Source: Branchiostoma floridae (Eukaryota > Chordata > Leptocardii > Amphioxiformes > Branchiostomatidae). Taken from it: DNA of 64,000 nucleotides. Position 1 is the first letter of the stretch, and every line of letters begins with the position of its first letter. A program made the translations under genes and the position numbers. The notes beneath the pieces are model-generated. The model worked only from the letters and a program-made list of their open reading frames with translations, had not been told where the DNA came from and searched no databases. The stretch covers positions 5,864,635-5,928,634 of the forward strand of contig NC_049990.1 of NCBI RefSeq assembly GCF_000003815.2. Direction: 5' to 3'. Positions 49,336 through 60,304 of the stretch are shown in pieces.

Positions 49336-50722
49336 GACATGATAGATCATATCGGAGAGCAATTCATCTGCAGTGACGGATCAGGAGGGGGGCAATAAAC
49401 CTCAGATATTAAAGACAGAAAACAAAAATAACCCAGTATATATGTCTACTGTGAAGGAGTTAAGGCTGCACAAATTTTATTGGATTTCACAAAATTATGC
49501 CAAACTCGAAAATCAAGAAGTGCAAAATTATGCCAAACTGGAAAATCACCAAGTGCAGTGTGAAACTAGACAACTACTCCCTAACCCTGTGTCAGGGACC
49601 CCAGCAGCAGTATAATCAAATACTGGATACTACTAATACTACTAGCCTTAGGCTATTCAAGCAGACTGTCGAAATAGACTGTCTGATAGATTATGCATTA
49701 CGATATTCTTGATTGTATTTAATGTAGCTTTTTAGGTTCTTCAGTGTATATGATATGTCCATGTGTGGGTCACAACACATGACAATCCATAATCTAAATT
49801 TTCAAAACATACACAGTCATCTAATTTTGAACTAGATGTCAAACTGTCTATCTTTTTACATCTTTGATATTAAAAAAGCTAACACACTTATGACTCAGTC
49901 ACTCACATTTCTTCTATTTGCTTCTCCCCCCACAATTATGATAAACACTTTTTCAAAGAAAATGCTAATCTTTCTTGTTCACATGTTCTCCCCATATGTA
50001 CCTTGAGGCAAGGTACATGTATATAATGATATTGAGGTGAGCTAAATGTAGTCCACTCGTGAAGCCCTGCTTGCCACAAACATCGCTAGAATTAGTAGAT
50101 GTGTTTTACAAATTCATGGTGGAAATCTGCATCAAGGACAAGGTAAGTCCATAACGGTACCTTTTTTCACCAATCTCTCGAGAAACTCATGCCTAGAAAA
50201 ATCGTCTTTAGGATGGCCAGGTGAAATAGAATCTTCCAGCATCTATGGCACGCACTACGGCAAGGACGACATTCGTGTCAAAGCTTTACCCTGAAATCTC
50301 ACCTCCGGTTGGACATTATATCTTGCAAATTTGGGGTATTACAGGAACTTTTAGAAATGTAACAGTTTGATGCTCATGTATGAACATAACAATGAAGTAG
50401 TAACCTAACACCTAACCTCCATTAATGTCGGAGTTGAGACTTCCTAGTATGAGTGATAATCCCTGTTATTTGCGGCCCTCCGAGACCGCCGCTAACTTCA
50501 GTTTCCACTAGATCATTTGCGAGAGAAAGTTTGGAGGATTAGTTTTCAACAAGATGATGCGTTGCTCGGGTCAATGAGCTATCAGAAATCTATGCATGGA
50601 ATTTTGATGCCGAGATTCCTCGCGTTGTCGGGGTCTTACGGGGATTACCACAGTGGAACAACTCCCATTCATCACATATCATCAGCATCTACACAGTTGT
50701 TGGTTACAAGTCTTTAATAATA
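49336..50722. other. Non-coding stretch, nothing recognised
   Basis: Contains a short AAAATTATGCCAAACT.GAAAATC duplication near 49490-49550. No supported gene. Confidence 0.4.
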
Positions 50723-50912
50723 CTTTAAATGAATTTAAGTTTGAGGGGATTTACTTTCGCAGTAGCGGGAAAATAGAGCTTTTGCTGTGGTTTTAAGTTT
50801 GCAGTATTGCCATGGATTTTGGTCAAAAATGATAATGGAAAAATGTTCCAGCGGTTTTAAGTTTGCGGCGAATTGGCCACCGCGAAAACCGTGAACATTT
50901 CTGCATTTACCG
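50723..50912. mobile_element. CTGTAAATGCAG-family MITE, copy 3 (inverted)
   Basis: 190 bp. Right end GAACATTTCTGCATTTACCG followed by TA; left end TACTTTAAATG(A)ATTTAAG, degraded. Internal GGTTTTAAGTTTG and CACCGCGAAAACCG show the orientation opposite to copies 1 and 2. Confidence 0.78.
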
Positions 50913-51529
50913 TATTTCTGGGGTTCCTTGATTTTTTTAAAGCTTCTGTTAGCTGGTAAGAAATCTTTTCCCTCTGTAGTTTTCTGTTCCAACCTAAAGC
51001 CAGATTTAAACATTTGTTCTTATGTTATCTTTAAAGGTAATATTACGGAAGAACACAAAAATCATAACTGGTGCCCATCTTATATTGTGTATCATTCTGC
51101 TAACCTGTGTTATGGCACAATTTTGGAGAATTGCAAAGACACCTCAGTATAAGTGTGTCAAATTGTACTAAACAATATTTGCATTTCAACTCTTTACTAA
51201 ATATCTTTACTGTTTCATCTATAGAAACAGTATAATATGCAAAAAACAACATTGTAAGTGCTGCTCCTATCTTTTGATAAAGCAGCAGAATGACCTGGGG
51301 GTCAATTGAAACCTGATACGTCCTGTTAGAGGGGCTATAGATCACTGTACCCCCTAGGGCCCAATCCTTACAGTCTCATCACCTCTACATTTATCCATCA
51401 GGTGTTTCCATTAAGACACACGTTTATAACGTCCAGCTGTGAACCGGCATCATTGGTAAATGCTGTGGGCTTTTCTTTTGGGCCACACCACTTCAATGTG
51501 CTGTTTCCTGGACACTTCAAAATAAGATA

Positions 51530-51699
51530 CAGTTACTCCGAATTCTCGTCAAGCAATGACTGTTTTAAAGGTAAGGTACATACCAGAATTTTTGATGGCT
51601 GACAGTCAATCTTGTTCACGGATGGACTGTCAGATGTCAAAAATTTGGAGGTATGTACCGTACCTTTAAAAACAGCTTGAAGAAAATTTGGAGTAACTG
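51530..51699. mobile_element. TA-flanked fold-back MITE
   Basis: 170 bp, almost wholly palindromic: the left arm from CAGTTACTCC to GACAGTC pairs with the right arm from GACTGTC to GGAGTAACTG, with a ~17-base centre. TA on both sides (51528-51529, 51700-51701). The arms include AAAGGTA.GGTACATACC. Different termini from the CTGTAAATGCAG family. Confidence 0.8.
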
Positions 51700-52384
51700 T
51701 ATTCATACGTGACTCGTGAACCTCTTCAAAGATATAGTAAGAGGACAAGATAACTGGAAGAAAACTATATTCCTACATTCCATCCCTTAAACTATGTATA
51801 TCAAGGTGCAGTCTTTTCCCTCCGTCAGGCTCAGTTGTCATGCTGAATTTCTAGTTCTAAATTATTTTTCTAAATCCAAGAATGAAAGAAGAAAACTGGT
51901 GAGGTCTTAGCTATGGTGTTGGATTATATTAGGAAAGTTTAATATATAAAAGCTGAGCAGACACAATATTTCTTTATTTGTCCACCAACCATCTATTTAT
52001 CTATTTCATTTATTCATTAAGATTTATAGGATGGTCCCTTCAGTTACAATAACTGATTTCCAAGGTAGACCTTTTTGATTTCCATCGGATTTCCAAAGAG
52101 CATTTTTCCTTCAGTTTTGTATATGACTTTGACAAAAGGTGTCCTCAAAAACAGGCCAGTTATTGACTAGAATGTAACGGTAAATCCCGACACTAGAAAT
52201 GTAAAAGCTATAAAAGCTGTTAACCTGTAATAAATTAACCACCACAATGACTATAAATTCAGCACCAAGGACAGATGACGGGTTAGCATTTCTGGTCTGT
52301 TTCAGTGTCTCTTTCCCACAGTGGAGTGTACATATAAAAGCAGTGGAGGACTTAGTGTTCATTTAACCAAACTGACAAAAAAAA

Positions 52385-52520
52385 TTTGTTTAGAGAAACC
52401 ACAAAGACATATCCCAACTTTCCCACATTCACGGACGAACAGAAAGCCACTTTTCTCTTGAAATCACAGAACCCACAAATTGTTGAAAAAGTGGAGCTTT
52501 TCGTCTTCCTCTGCTTCAAA
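52385..52520 (+). pseudogene. LINE ORF2 C-terminal relic
   Basis: The open frame contains PTFTDEQKATFLLKSQNP and then ELFVFLCFKSKSN before losing resemblance. This acidic/hydrophobic pattern (..F..LTDEEKF.FLL.S.DP....V..F...CF..R) is typical of the end of several LINE ORF2 proteins and parallels the end of the fragment at 25263. The call rests on pattern only. Confidence 0.45.
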
Positions 52521-52765
52521 TCCAAGTCAAACCCAACCTGTGTAGAAATAGCCAACACTAGTATTAGAGTAGCCTCTTTTCACCATAATGTTAATCACTG
52601 TTCATTGTTACTTGTACATGTATATGTCCTATGTTATACCATGTAGTTACAACTAGCAAGTTTTAATTTTATAAACATGGAGAAATTTCTGCAGTCACAT
52701 TGAAATAAGGACTACTATCTTTCATCAGGATATAGCATTTTTCTTCAAACAATTTTTCTTCAAAG

Positions 52766-53049
52766 AACAAGAAACAGCCATGCCTTCAAGTACCAGAGTT
52801 ACCAACCTAGGATTGATGTGTTCAAAAATTCGTACTTTCCCAGAACTATCGTAGAGTGGAATTTGTTATTACCAAGCACAGTAGGGGCATCTTCTCTGGA
52901 TAGTTATAAAGAACGCTTGCACATAGATGTGCAAAAGCTAGGTGTGACGGGTCGTTCAGTGTAATATAACCAGCTGCTGCCGCACCGCGTGCCTGCAAAG
53001 CTTGTGTGTTACGCCGAACGGAGGTTATACCGGCTATATAGATACAGAT
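52766..53049 (+). mobile_element. LINE 3' end, copy B (5' truncated)
   Basis: The longest copy. The frame reads through FPRTIVEWNLLLPSTVGASS to ...LGVTGRSV and a TAA stop. A 3' UTR follows with CAGCTGCTGCCGCACCGCGT and the CCGGCTATATAGATACAGAT tail. A 19-bp direct repeat, ATTTTTCTTCAAACAATTT, lies on both sides (52737-52755 and 53069-53087). Confidence 0.8.
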
Positions 53050-53089
53050 ACAATTTGAGAAGTAACACATTTTTCTTCAAACAATTTGA

Positions 53090-54930
53090 GAAGATTTGCT
53101 TCCGTGTAATGAGCTGTGACAGTTGACCATCTATCCAGTTAATAACATCACCTCGTGGACAGGTTTTCACGCCATGTTCTCTCCCGACTCACAAGCATGG
53201 CATCAATCTTACTCAAGTGCCATTAGGGATCCCGCATTTCCGACACCTTCGTATAAAATACGACACCGGGTGGTACCAGTCCCCTGCCTTAATAACCCCA
53301 AAGCTCTGGCCTCTCTTATTTGGTGATGTCGGACTTGATGGACCTCCTGTCTCCCTCTAATGGGGTCATCTCTCCCCACCACCTGTATGTCACACCGGAA
53401 ACCCTTGCCCAACAAAGGGGACTGTCCCTGCTCATTAGCTACCATCTCCATTCTCACCAACCACTCGATGGGGCCAATTAACTGGTGTACCCTTTGTACA
53501 AGCCATTGCTGCAATGAGATGGTGGTAGCAATGGGGTTGGCGTCTATTAAGAGAAAACAAAAGATATGTACGTGCAGCGACTCATTTGTTCTTTCTGAAG
53601 CAAAGTCTCAAAGTCTCTTAAAGTCTCAAAGGCTGAGAATGTTCCATTCTTGAGATGACATGAGGACAATGTATACTGTCAAAGTACAGAAAGATGCTAT
53701 TCCTTTTCTACGTCTATTATCAGTCTATGTAAATGGATCCAGACTGCAATTTTTTGGCATGAAGAATTGATGAAAAATTGCTGCAATCTAGATTTTTTAA
53801 AGGGAGGTAATGTAGTGATCAAAACATGAAGAAAGTCACTGTTCTTGGTCATTTTTTACATTATAAGTTGAATCTTCTTTATTTCATGAATGTGAAAGTT
53901 TTGAAATATGCCACATGAGTTGTCCATGAATTAGTCCAACTTTCCAACAAAGTAACATGCTCAAATTTGTTTGGTGGTGGTTCAATCAAATTGTTACTGA
54001 AGTTTGCAGTCCATTTGTGGCCATTTTTGATCCCCCACAAACTTTCGAAGACCTCCAATTGCAACAAACAATTTGGGAATCTCCTTCACACTCTGCTTGA
54101 AATGCAGGGAAATGATGCAAATATGTTGACATTTAGTTGTGAATATAAATTTGAATGGAGATTTCAAAATTCAGAATATTTGCAGTTTAGGCACCAAATT
54201 TCTACCATAGTGATACATACCTCTAATGAAAACTGCAGGTGCGGCTTTCGAGCCCTGAACGTTCAAACAGGAAAGACAGGATGATAATGCAAACCCTTAG
54301 ACTCAACAGGCTCTAATGACAAGGTTGCTAAGAGACCAGTTAATGAGAGCTCTCATTTGACAAAATGGACTGGTTTCTATGGAAGCGTGCAACGTTGACA
54401 GGTTCTTGAATTCTGGGCTGATTCTTTCCTTGTGTTTTGCACAGCACATCAGACATTTTGTAGCGGCACTCTCCCAGTTCACACTCACAGAGGCATCATA
54501 GCAGGATAGACCGTACCTAGAGAACTTTTCTCCTCAGTCCTCTTCAAGCTGCTCAAGGTATACTGTACTACTATTTGAGATGTTGCTTGTTTTTCTTTCA
54601 TATTGCTTGTGATGGCTGAATCTATTTAGCAGTTAGCTCTGTTGACTTTTGAATTCTGGATTCAAATTCCTAGCAGGCATTGTGTCCATGGATAAGGTAT
54701 CTTACACCAATTTCTTTGATCAACACAGGTGAAGTACTGGTACCTACATGTGTAGCTTTTGTTGAGAATGTCCTCTTGAATGGGACATAAAGCCAAAAGC
54801 CCTGTGTTTGTTCAAAAACCTACCATACTTGTCAATTGATCAAAAGAGTAGGCATCCACCTCAGTGTGAGTGGATGAAACCTTAAAGTCCTCTCTTACAC
54901 AGCTTGCACTTAACGTACATAACAGTGGTG
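53090..54930. other. Non-coding stretch with one duplicate-stop coding-like patch
   Basis: Around 53123-53570 two adjacent plus-strand frames and one minus-strand frame are open for about 70-100 codons with balanced composition. No domain is recognised, and it may be a decayed repeat. The rest is featureless AT-rich DNA. Confidence 0.35.
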
Positions 54931-55053
54931 TTACACCTTTAGGCAGTTTGATAGGTCATCCAGTGTAATATTACCAGCTGTTGCCGTACCGTGTGCCTAC
55001 AAAGCTGGTGTGCTGTATCAAAGGGCGGTTATTCCGGCTATATAGATACAGAT
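54931..55053 (+). mobile_element. LINE 3' end, copy C (short)
   Basis: Only the last ~120 bp: GTCATCCAGTGTAATATTAC, CAGCTGTTGCCGTACCGTGT and the TATATAGATACAGAT tail, matching copies A and B. Confidence 0.75.
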
Positions 55054-57756
55054 AACGGACAGCAGCCAAATATTTCAGGCTAGCGAAAGCACTGATATAT
55101 ATTGACTGTGACTAATATCAGAGAGAACCCTGCAGAACAAGCTGATACTTAATTTCAAGTGAAATGACCTATTCCAGTATACAAGAAAAACTATCGCTTC
55201 CGTGAAATTTGACACTCGTAAGAAGGTAACAGATCGAGGCCTTCCCTTGCTGGGCTACATCTCCTATCTCTAAAGGATTTGTGAAATTGATAGCAGGAGA
55301 GAAGACTGGGAGGAAAGCCTCCAATATTCCAGGAGAAATATACATCAGCATTAGGGCTACCGGTCCGGTAGGCCGATCTATCCATCAGATACTTTACTTT
55401 CCCAAACCAGCTGAGAATTACACAAGGCGTCCTGACAAAATTAATACAACACTTTGGGTAATAAAAGTCAGGGCTCAGAAAAATGGGTGCATGTGCAATT
55501 TTGCGCACCCAAAATTGGATCTTTGCAACTTTGACTGTGAGTGCACCAGTGCATGTTTGCAGGGCTATATTTCATTGTAAGGTACAATGTACTATCGTAA
55601 AGCTTGTTGTTCTTGACATTAAAAAGGTATGAATTTTTTTTGTTTTCTTTATTCTGTGTTCCTTACCCAACTCAGTGTAACCACACTGCTTTACAGTTGG
55701 CCCTGGAAAATCATGCAACCTTTGTTGTATCATTTGTTTAAAATGTTTAAATTGGCTAAATGACATATTGCAGACTTCACCAATGTTTGAGCTGCAACTA
55801 AGCTCCTATATCATCTGCCCCTGGTGCTGAATTATGTGTTATTCTGTCAAATATGTCCAGACTACTAAATGTTATCGATTCTGTCACTGCTGTGTCTGTC
55901 ATAACTGCTGAATGGTACCTGCACTACCATGATTGTAAATCTTTACAGCTGAATATCATTTCTTCATGGAAATAGTAGTAAATCTGTTACCACAAGCTGC
56001 TGGGTACCTGCTCCTAGTGCTGAATAATTTTTACACTGATCCAGGACCACCATACCTTCCACTGTATTTTGGAAAACCTTGATAGATAAATAAATCTTGA
56101 TACATCAGTTCAAATGATTACACATCATTCTTAAAGATGAACTGCCTTTAAAACATATCACATCTGCACCTGTCTGACATTTCTAACTACTGTCTCAGAA
56201 TTATAGAAATCCCTTACTATACCATCAAATGGAAAGGACTGACCTTAAACGTTTCGCATTATGTAAGCTTTACATAACCTTTAGGCATGTTTACCATCGG
56301 ACTATGACTTTTCTGATGCAATGATTCCATTACGATATGTTTCTTTGGTAAATAATTGATAGCAGAAAGCCTGCTTCAGGGAAAGACCTTCACGATAAGT
56401 GATATAAAAGTGCCCCCTGTGTACAATACAAATGTATCTCGACGTGTCTGGTAGATACATATAATGCCACATCCATGTTCAAATTAGATTCCTACTTATA
56501 ACTAATTACAATGCACAAAACCAAGAGTTATCGTTCTAATCTATGAAGGTGATTTTCACAAACATTAAAGACAATGAGAGCAGGTAGGAATAGACAATAA
56601 ATTGTAGGGTTTCTTGTCACCAGTCAAGCTACAGGAATGGCCTGTGGCTCTCGGGGGAGTCACGGGATTAATGCTAAGGGTAAGACTGCCATAAACGATA
56701 AGATTGACAGTATATCACTGGAACTTACGATGTATAACTATTGCAGATATTTGATATCATCTTCTTGGATTCAAGGATGAAATTTTTCACCAGCATTTTT
56801 GGTTAGTTTGATGAATAATCAAAATATGATGAAATAAAATGATAATGAATGTTCTGTCATTGGATTGATTTCTGAATAAAATTTGAGTATAGATTCAGGA
56901 TTTTGTGAAAAAATGTAAAGAGTCTCTACCATTGCAAGACAACTTCTTTAAAATAATGTCTTTGAGTATGAGGGGATACTATGCCACTTCGGTAAATATA
57001 ATAAATAAATAAATAAATAAGTATATATTTATGATATTATCATGCTTCTCAAACCTGACTACTTTTTTCTATTTAGGAGGTTCAGTCTAAGTTATGGGTA
57101 CAGTACTAGTGGGGCTCAAAATACCACCACCATATGCAGGTTGTTTCAGGTAAAACTACATGTAGAGCTGTGAAGGTATTTGTGATGTGTACCTGCAATA
57201 GAAATAATTCAAGCCTCAAGTATGATAATACCAGACCAATGTACAAAACAATGCATGGTTACCCAACCCTTTCTCAAACCAAAAGCAAAGAATTGCCAAA
57301 AAGCAGTTACTCAAGCAACTGGAAACGTTCAGATGTTTCAGATAGTATCCACTATCTTTCGTCAGTGACACTGAATTTTTTCTTCACACCGCATTGTAAA
57401 ATTGCAAAGTGCCATGGAGTCTATTAGTCATTCCATTCGCCTCTCCTGTCAACAAAAGCTGAGGCTCCAGAGCGGAGTGTTGTATTATTCATGGTGGTGC
57501 AGCCGAGTGGTCTCTCCCAGCCAGGTGCCATAACTGTTTAATCATCACCTTGCAACTACCTGTCAATCACGACAGGTAGCCTACGTTGCAGGCTCTGAAC
57601 GGGACTGGTTTTTATTTTGGGAGTTTGCCATGGAAGACAGTTTGCCAAGGAAGAGAGTTTGACGTGGAAGAGAGTTTAGATGGGGCAAAACTCCCTTCCA
57701 CAGAAAACTCCCTTTTCCAGGATAATAAAACCTAGCCAACGTTAAAATCCCAAATC
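55054..57756. other. Non-coding stretch, nothing recognised
   Basis: Includes an (AAAT)n tail at 57001-57020, possibly a LINE or SINE end, and short GAGAGTTTG..GTGGAA direct repeats near 57620-57680. No supported gene. Confidence 0.4.
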
Positions 57757-57842
57757 CTGGAGACAGCTCTGCTCAAGAAGCTATGGAAGGCTTTATGTAA
57801 TATTTAGTTAGTGGATAGAATGCAGCAAAATGAAACACAAAT
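57757..57842 (+). repeat. Duplicated coding-like segment, decayed copy
   Basis: TGGAGACAGCTCTGCTCAAG, AAGCTATGGAAGG, GTGGATAGAATGCAGCAAAA: a diverged twin of 58511-58595. The frame GDSSAQEAMEGFM ends early in a stop. Confidence 0.55.
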
Positions 57843-57886
57843 AAGATTACTACTTGCAACTACACGTCAATCACGAAAGGACAGTA

Positions 57887-58094
57887 CTGTAAAGGCATTT
57901 AACTTAGGTTCGTGGGGATTTGATTTTGTGGTAGCAGGAAAAGAACTGTTTGTGCTGGTTTGCGGTAGCACCATGCACTATAGTCTCTAACTGCCATAGA
58001 ATAATGTTTGCAGTGCAGTGGGTTTATGTTTGCAGTGAATTGGCACAGGAATATTGCTAGCATAAAACTACCGCAATAATTTCTGCATTTACAG
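57887..58094. mobile_element. CTGTAAATGCAG-family MITE, copy 4 (inverted)
   Basis: 208 bp. Ends CTGTAAAGGCATTTAACTTA and TTTCTGCATTTACAG, with TA both sides (57885-57886, 58095-58096). Confidence 0.82.
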
Positions 58095-58303
58095 TATTTG
58101 GTATTGCAATTGATAAGGTTATCTTTGATTTGTAGTTTGCAGGGTTGTTTCTTAACTGTCTCTGGCTTTAATTTTTTATCCATCCCACTCATTGTCTAAA
58201 AGCCCATGTTGTTTTAAAAAAATCTGTCACATACATGTAAAATAAAAATACATTTTCAACAGCTTCATGTGATGAAGTTCAGATTTTTTTATGGCTGGGG
58301 TTA

Positions 58304-58460
58304 ATGTAAGTGCAGAAACTTTTGCGGCAGCCACTTCACAGCGAATTTAAAACCACAGCAAACATTTTTCCATGGCAGTAAGAGACTACAGTGCATGGTG
58401 CTACCGTGAAATTAAAACCACCGCGAAATCAAATCTCTGCAAACTTAAAAGCAGTTACAG
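58304..58460. mobile_element. CTGTAAATGCAG-family MITE, copy 5 (internally deleted)
   Basis: 157 bp. Contains GTAAGAGACTACAGTGCATG, GTGCTACCGTGAAATTAAAA and CCACCGCGAAAT; right end AGTTACAG + TA. About 50 bp shorter than copies 1, 2 and 4. Confidence 0.8.
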
Positions 58461-58510
58461 TAATATTTTGCCACCCCCGAAAGCAAGTTTCTGTCCAAGG
58501 AAGGATGAAG

Positions 58511-58595
58511 AGATGGGTCTTGGAGACAGCCCTACTCAGGAAGCTATGGAAGGACTTAAAGTGTGGATAGATCGCAGCAAAATGAACAAATAATT
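58511..58595 (+). repeat. Duplicated coding-like segment, open copy
   Basis: The frame reads EMGLGDSPTQEAMEGLKVWI then DRSKMNK and a TAA stop. It is open and balanced in composition, unlike its decayed twin at 57757-57842. It could be the last exon of an unrecognised gene or part of a repeat. The upstream frame runs into MITE copy 5. Confidence 0.35.
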
Positions 58596-58728
58596 TTATA
58601 GGTTCCCTTTCTGTGGTACTGCAGCAGAATATCCGTCTCCTGTTTGCATGCAGTGAAAAATGATAACACCAGTTGCATCTACAAGTATATAGATCTTTGG
58701 CTTAGAGACACAAGTACTTATTCTATTA

Positions 58729-58865
58729 CATCATGTCTATCGAAGACAAAGTAGGTGTGAAATAAGCTTAATTAGCGCTGCAGTAAAACAGCTATTCTTA
58801 ATTGCTGAGGTGATTAGTTCTTAATACAATCATGGTAAGAAACCAATCGTGTGGCAAAAGGACAT
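58729..58865 (+). repeat. Dispersed repeat, copy 2 of the 1.4 kb pair
   Basis: See the partner at 1422-1560; same orientation, 57 kb away. Confidence 0.6.
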
Positions 58866-59679
58866 CTGGTCTGTGTCGCCGACAATCTATAGATTTCTGA
58901 GGGTCAACTTATGAAATGCTACGTACGTGTATCTCTCAAGTCTTTTCCTAAAGGGCATGATCTTTTCTGGCCATAAAACACATGTAATACAGTACATGTA
59001 CCATCTGGACAACTTTGTGCTGCAATTATATTTTTTTCTGACTCTACTTCAATGAAATAGCTGCATGGTACATACAATGCTTTTGTATTTCCGTACGAAA
59101 GGTCTTTTTGATATTGCTACCATACAGAAATTTATGTACCATTATAGACAGATAATAATACGTACCTACATGTACATGTACGTCACTTTTCTTTATCCTA
59201 AAATATCAGAATGTTTCCAACAAAATACACAACCACTGTACTTTTTGAGGGGACACTCAAGTCAGAAACATTTCATTTGTAGTCCCCTGACACCAGAGTT
59301 TCCGCTGTACTTGTTACAAACTTGTCCTGACACATGAATTAATAATGACGCCATAATGTGTGCCCCTAGTTTCCGGACCAGTCCCTTCCCTGCTTGGGTT
59401 AGTGCCATCTTGTCACTTCAAACTAATGGTTATGTATATCTAGTGGTGACAATGTGCTCTTCCAAAAAGGTATGTTTTTGCAATACCCGAAAAACCTCAT
59501 ACATTTTAAACTTGGATATTTTTAATAGATTTATTCTTGATCTAAAACTGAACTAACAGTTACAGAGTAGGAATGCCTGATATGAATTTAGGATAACCTA
59601 GTACCTTTATTCAAATTGTATGGCTATATGAGGTCTAAATGGAAATGTATAATACAGTATTTGTACTTAATTCATTTTT
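58866..59679. other. Non-coding stretch, nothing recognised
   Basis: AT-rich, with no supported gene or repeat. Confidence 0.4.
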
Positions 59680-59707
59680 GCATTTTGCCGCCTTAGCGGC
59701 AAAATGC
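59680..59707. repeat. Perfect 12-bp hairpin with CTTA loop
   Basis: GCATTTTGCCGC, CTTA, GCGGCAAAATGC. It is followed by a GTGATGGA repeat (59731-59766). Confidence 0.85.
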
Positions 59708-59730
59708 CCTGAGACCAGAATAGTTGCCGT

Positions 59731-59766
59731 TGTGATGGAGTGATGGAGTGATGGAGTGATGTTGTG
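59731..59766. repeat. (GTGATGGA)n short tandem repeat
   Basis: Four units of GTGATGGA/GTGATGTT. Confidence 0.85.
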
Positions 59767-60077
59767 ATGTTGAGATGAACGGACCTGTTCAAAATCTGCA
59801 AAGCTCTGTCGTGAGTCATTGTCTGTGGTCCGTAATGGGGCCTGATATTTGATTAGATTAAATGAATGAAGTATGATATTCCTAAGATTGATGCAGCATA
59901 TAATCCAATTATTGCTCTTACATTTTAACGTTGTATTACCAATTCATAAAGATGAAATGTTTTCCAAATAAATCGTGTATATATATATAACAGTTACATA
60001 TAGCCTATCCCAGATTCCTTTGCGACTTAGTTAATATTCATGCGTGCGGCGGTGGTGTTTTCCGTGCGTGTAGCGAT

Positions 60078-60304
60078 TTTCGATTGATCGCCGTGTAAAA
60101 TTGAGAAAGGCCTAGAACTTCAAACTTACCAGAATTGTAGTATGTAGTATGGAGGCCCTGGCAATGTAAAAATTTTAAGCAGGGGATAAAAGATTGTTGA
60201 GATATGGCCTTCGGGAAAATGCCTCGCGAGACGGGAAAGTCACTTCCGCGTTTACCTGTTCGAGCGCTCTGCGGGCATGGCGTTGCGTCAGCCTGATTTG
60301 CATC
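60078..60304 (+). repeat. Dispersed repeat, copy 1 (60/62 kb pair)
   Basis: Shares with 62650-62870: ATTGATCGCC.TGTA, CTTACCAGA.TTGTAGTATG, GGCAATGTAAAAAT, AGCAGGGG.TA, GTGACTTCCG and CGTCAGCCTGATTTGCA. GC-richer than its flanks. Probably a transposon family; no termini identified. Confidence 0.7.

Noticed and set aside
53123-53653. Overlapping coding-like frames on both strands
   Set aside because: No domain recognised, and frame changes would be needed on the plus strand; kept only as an uncertain patch.
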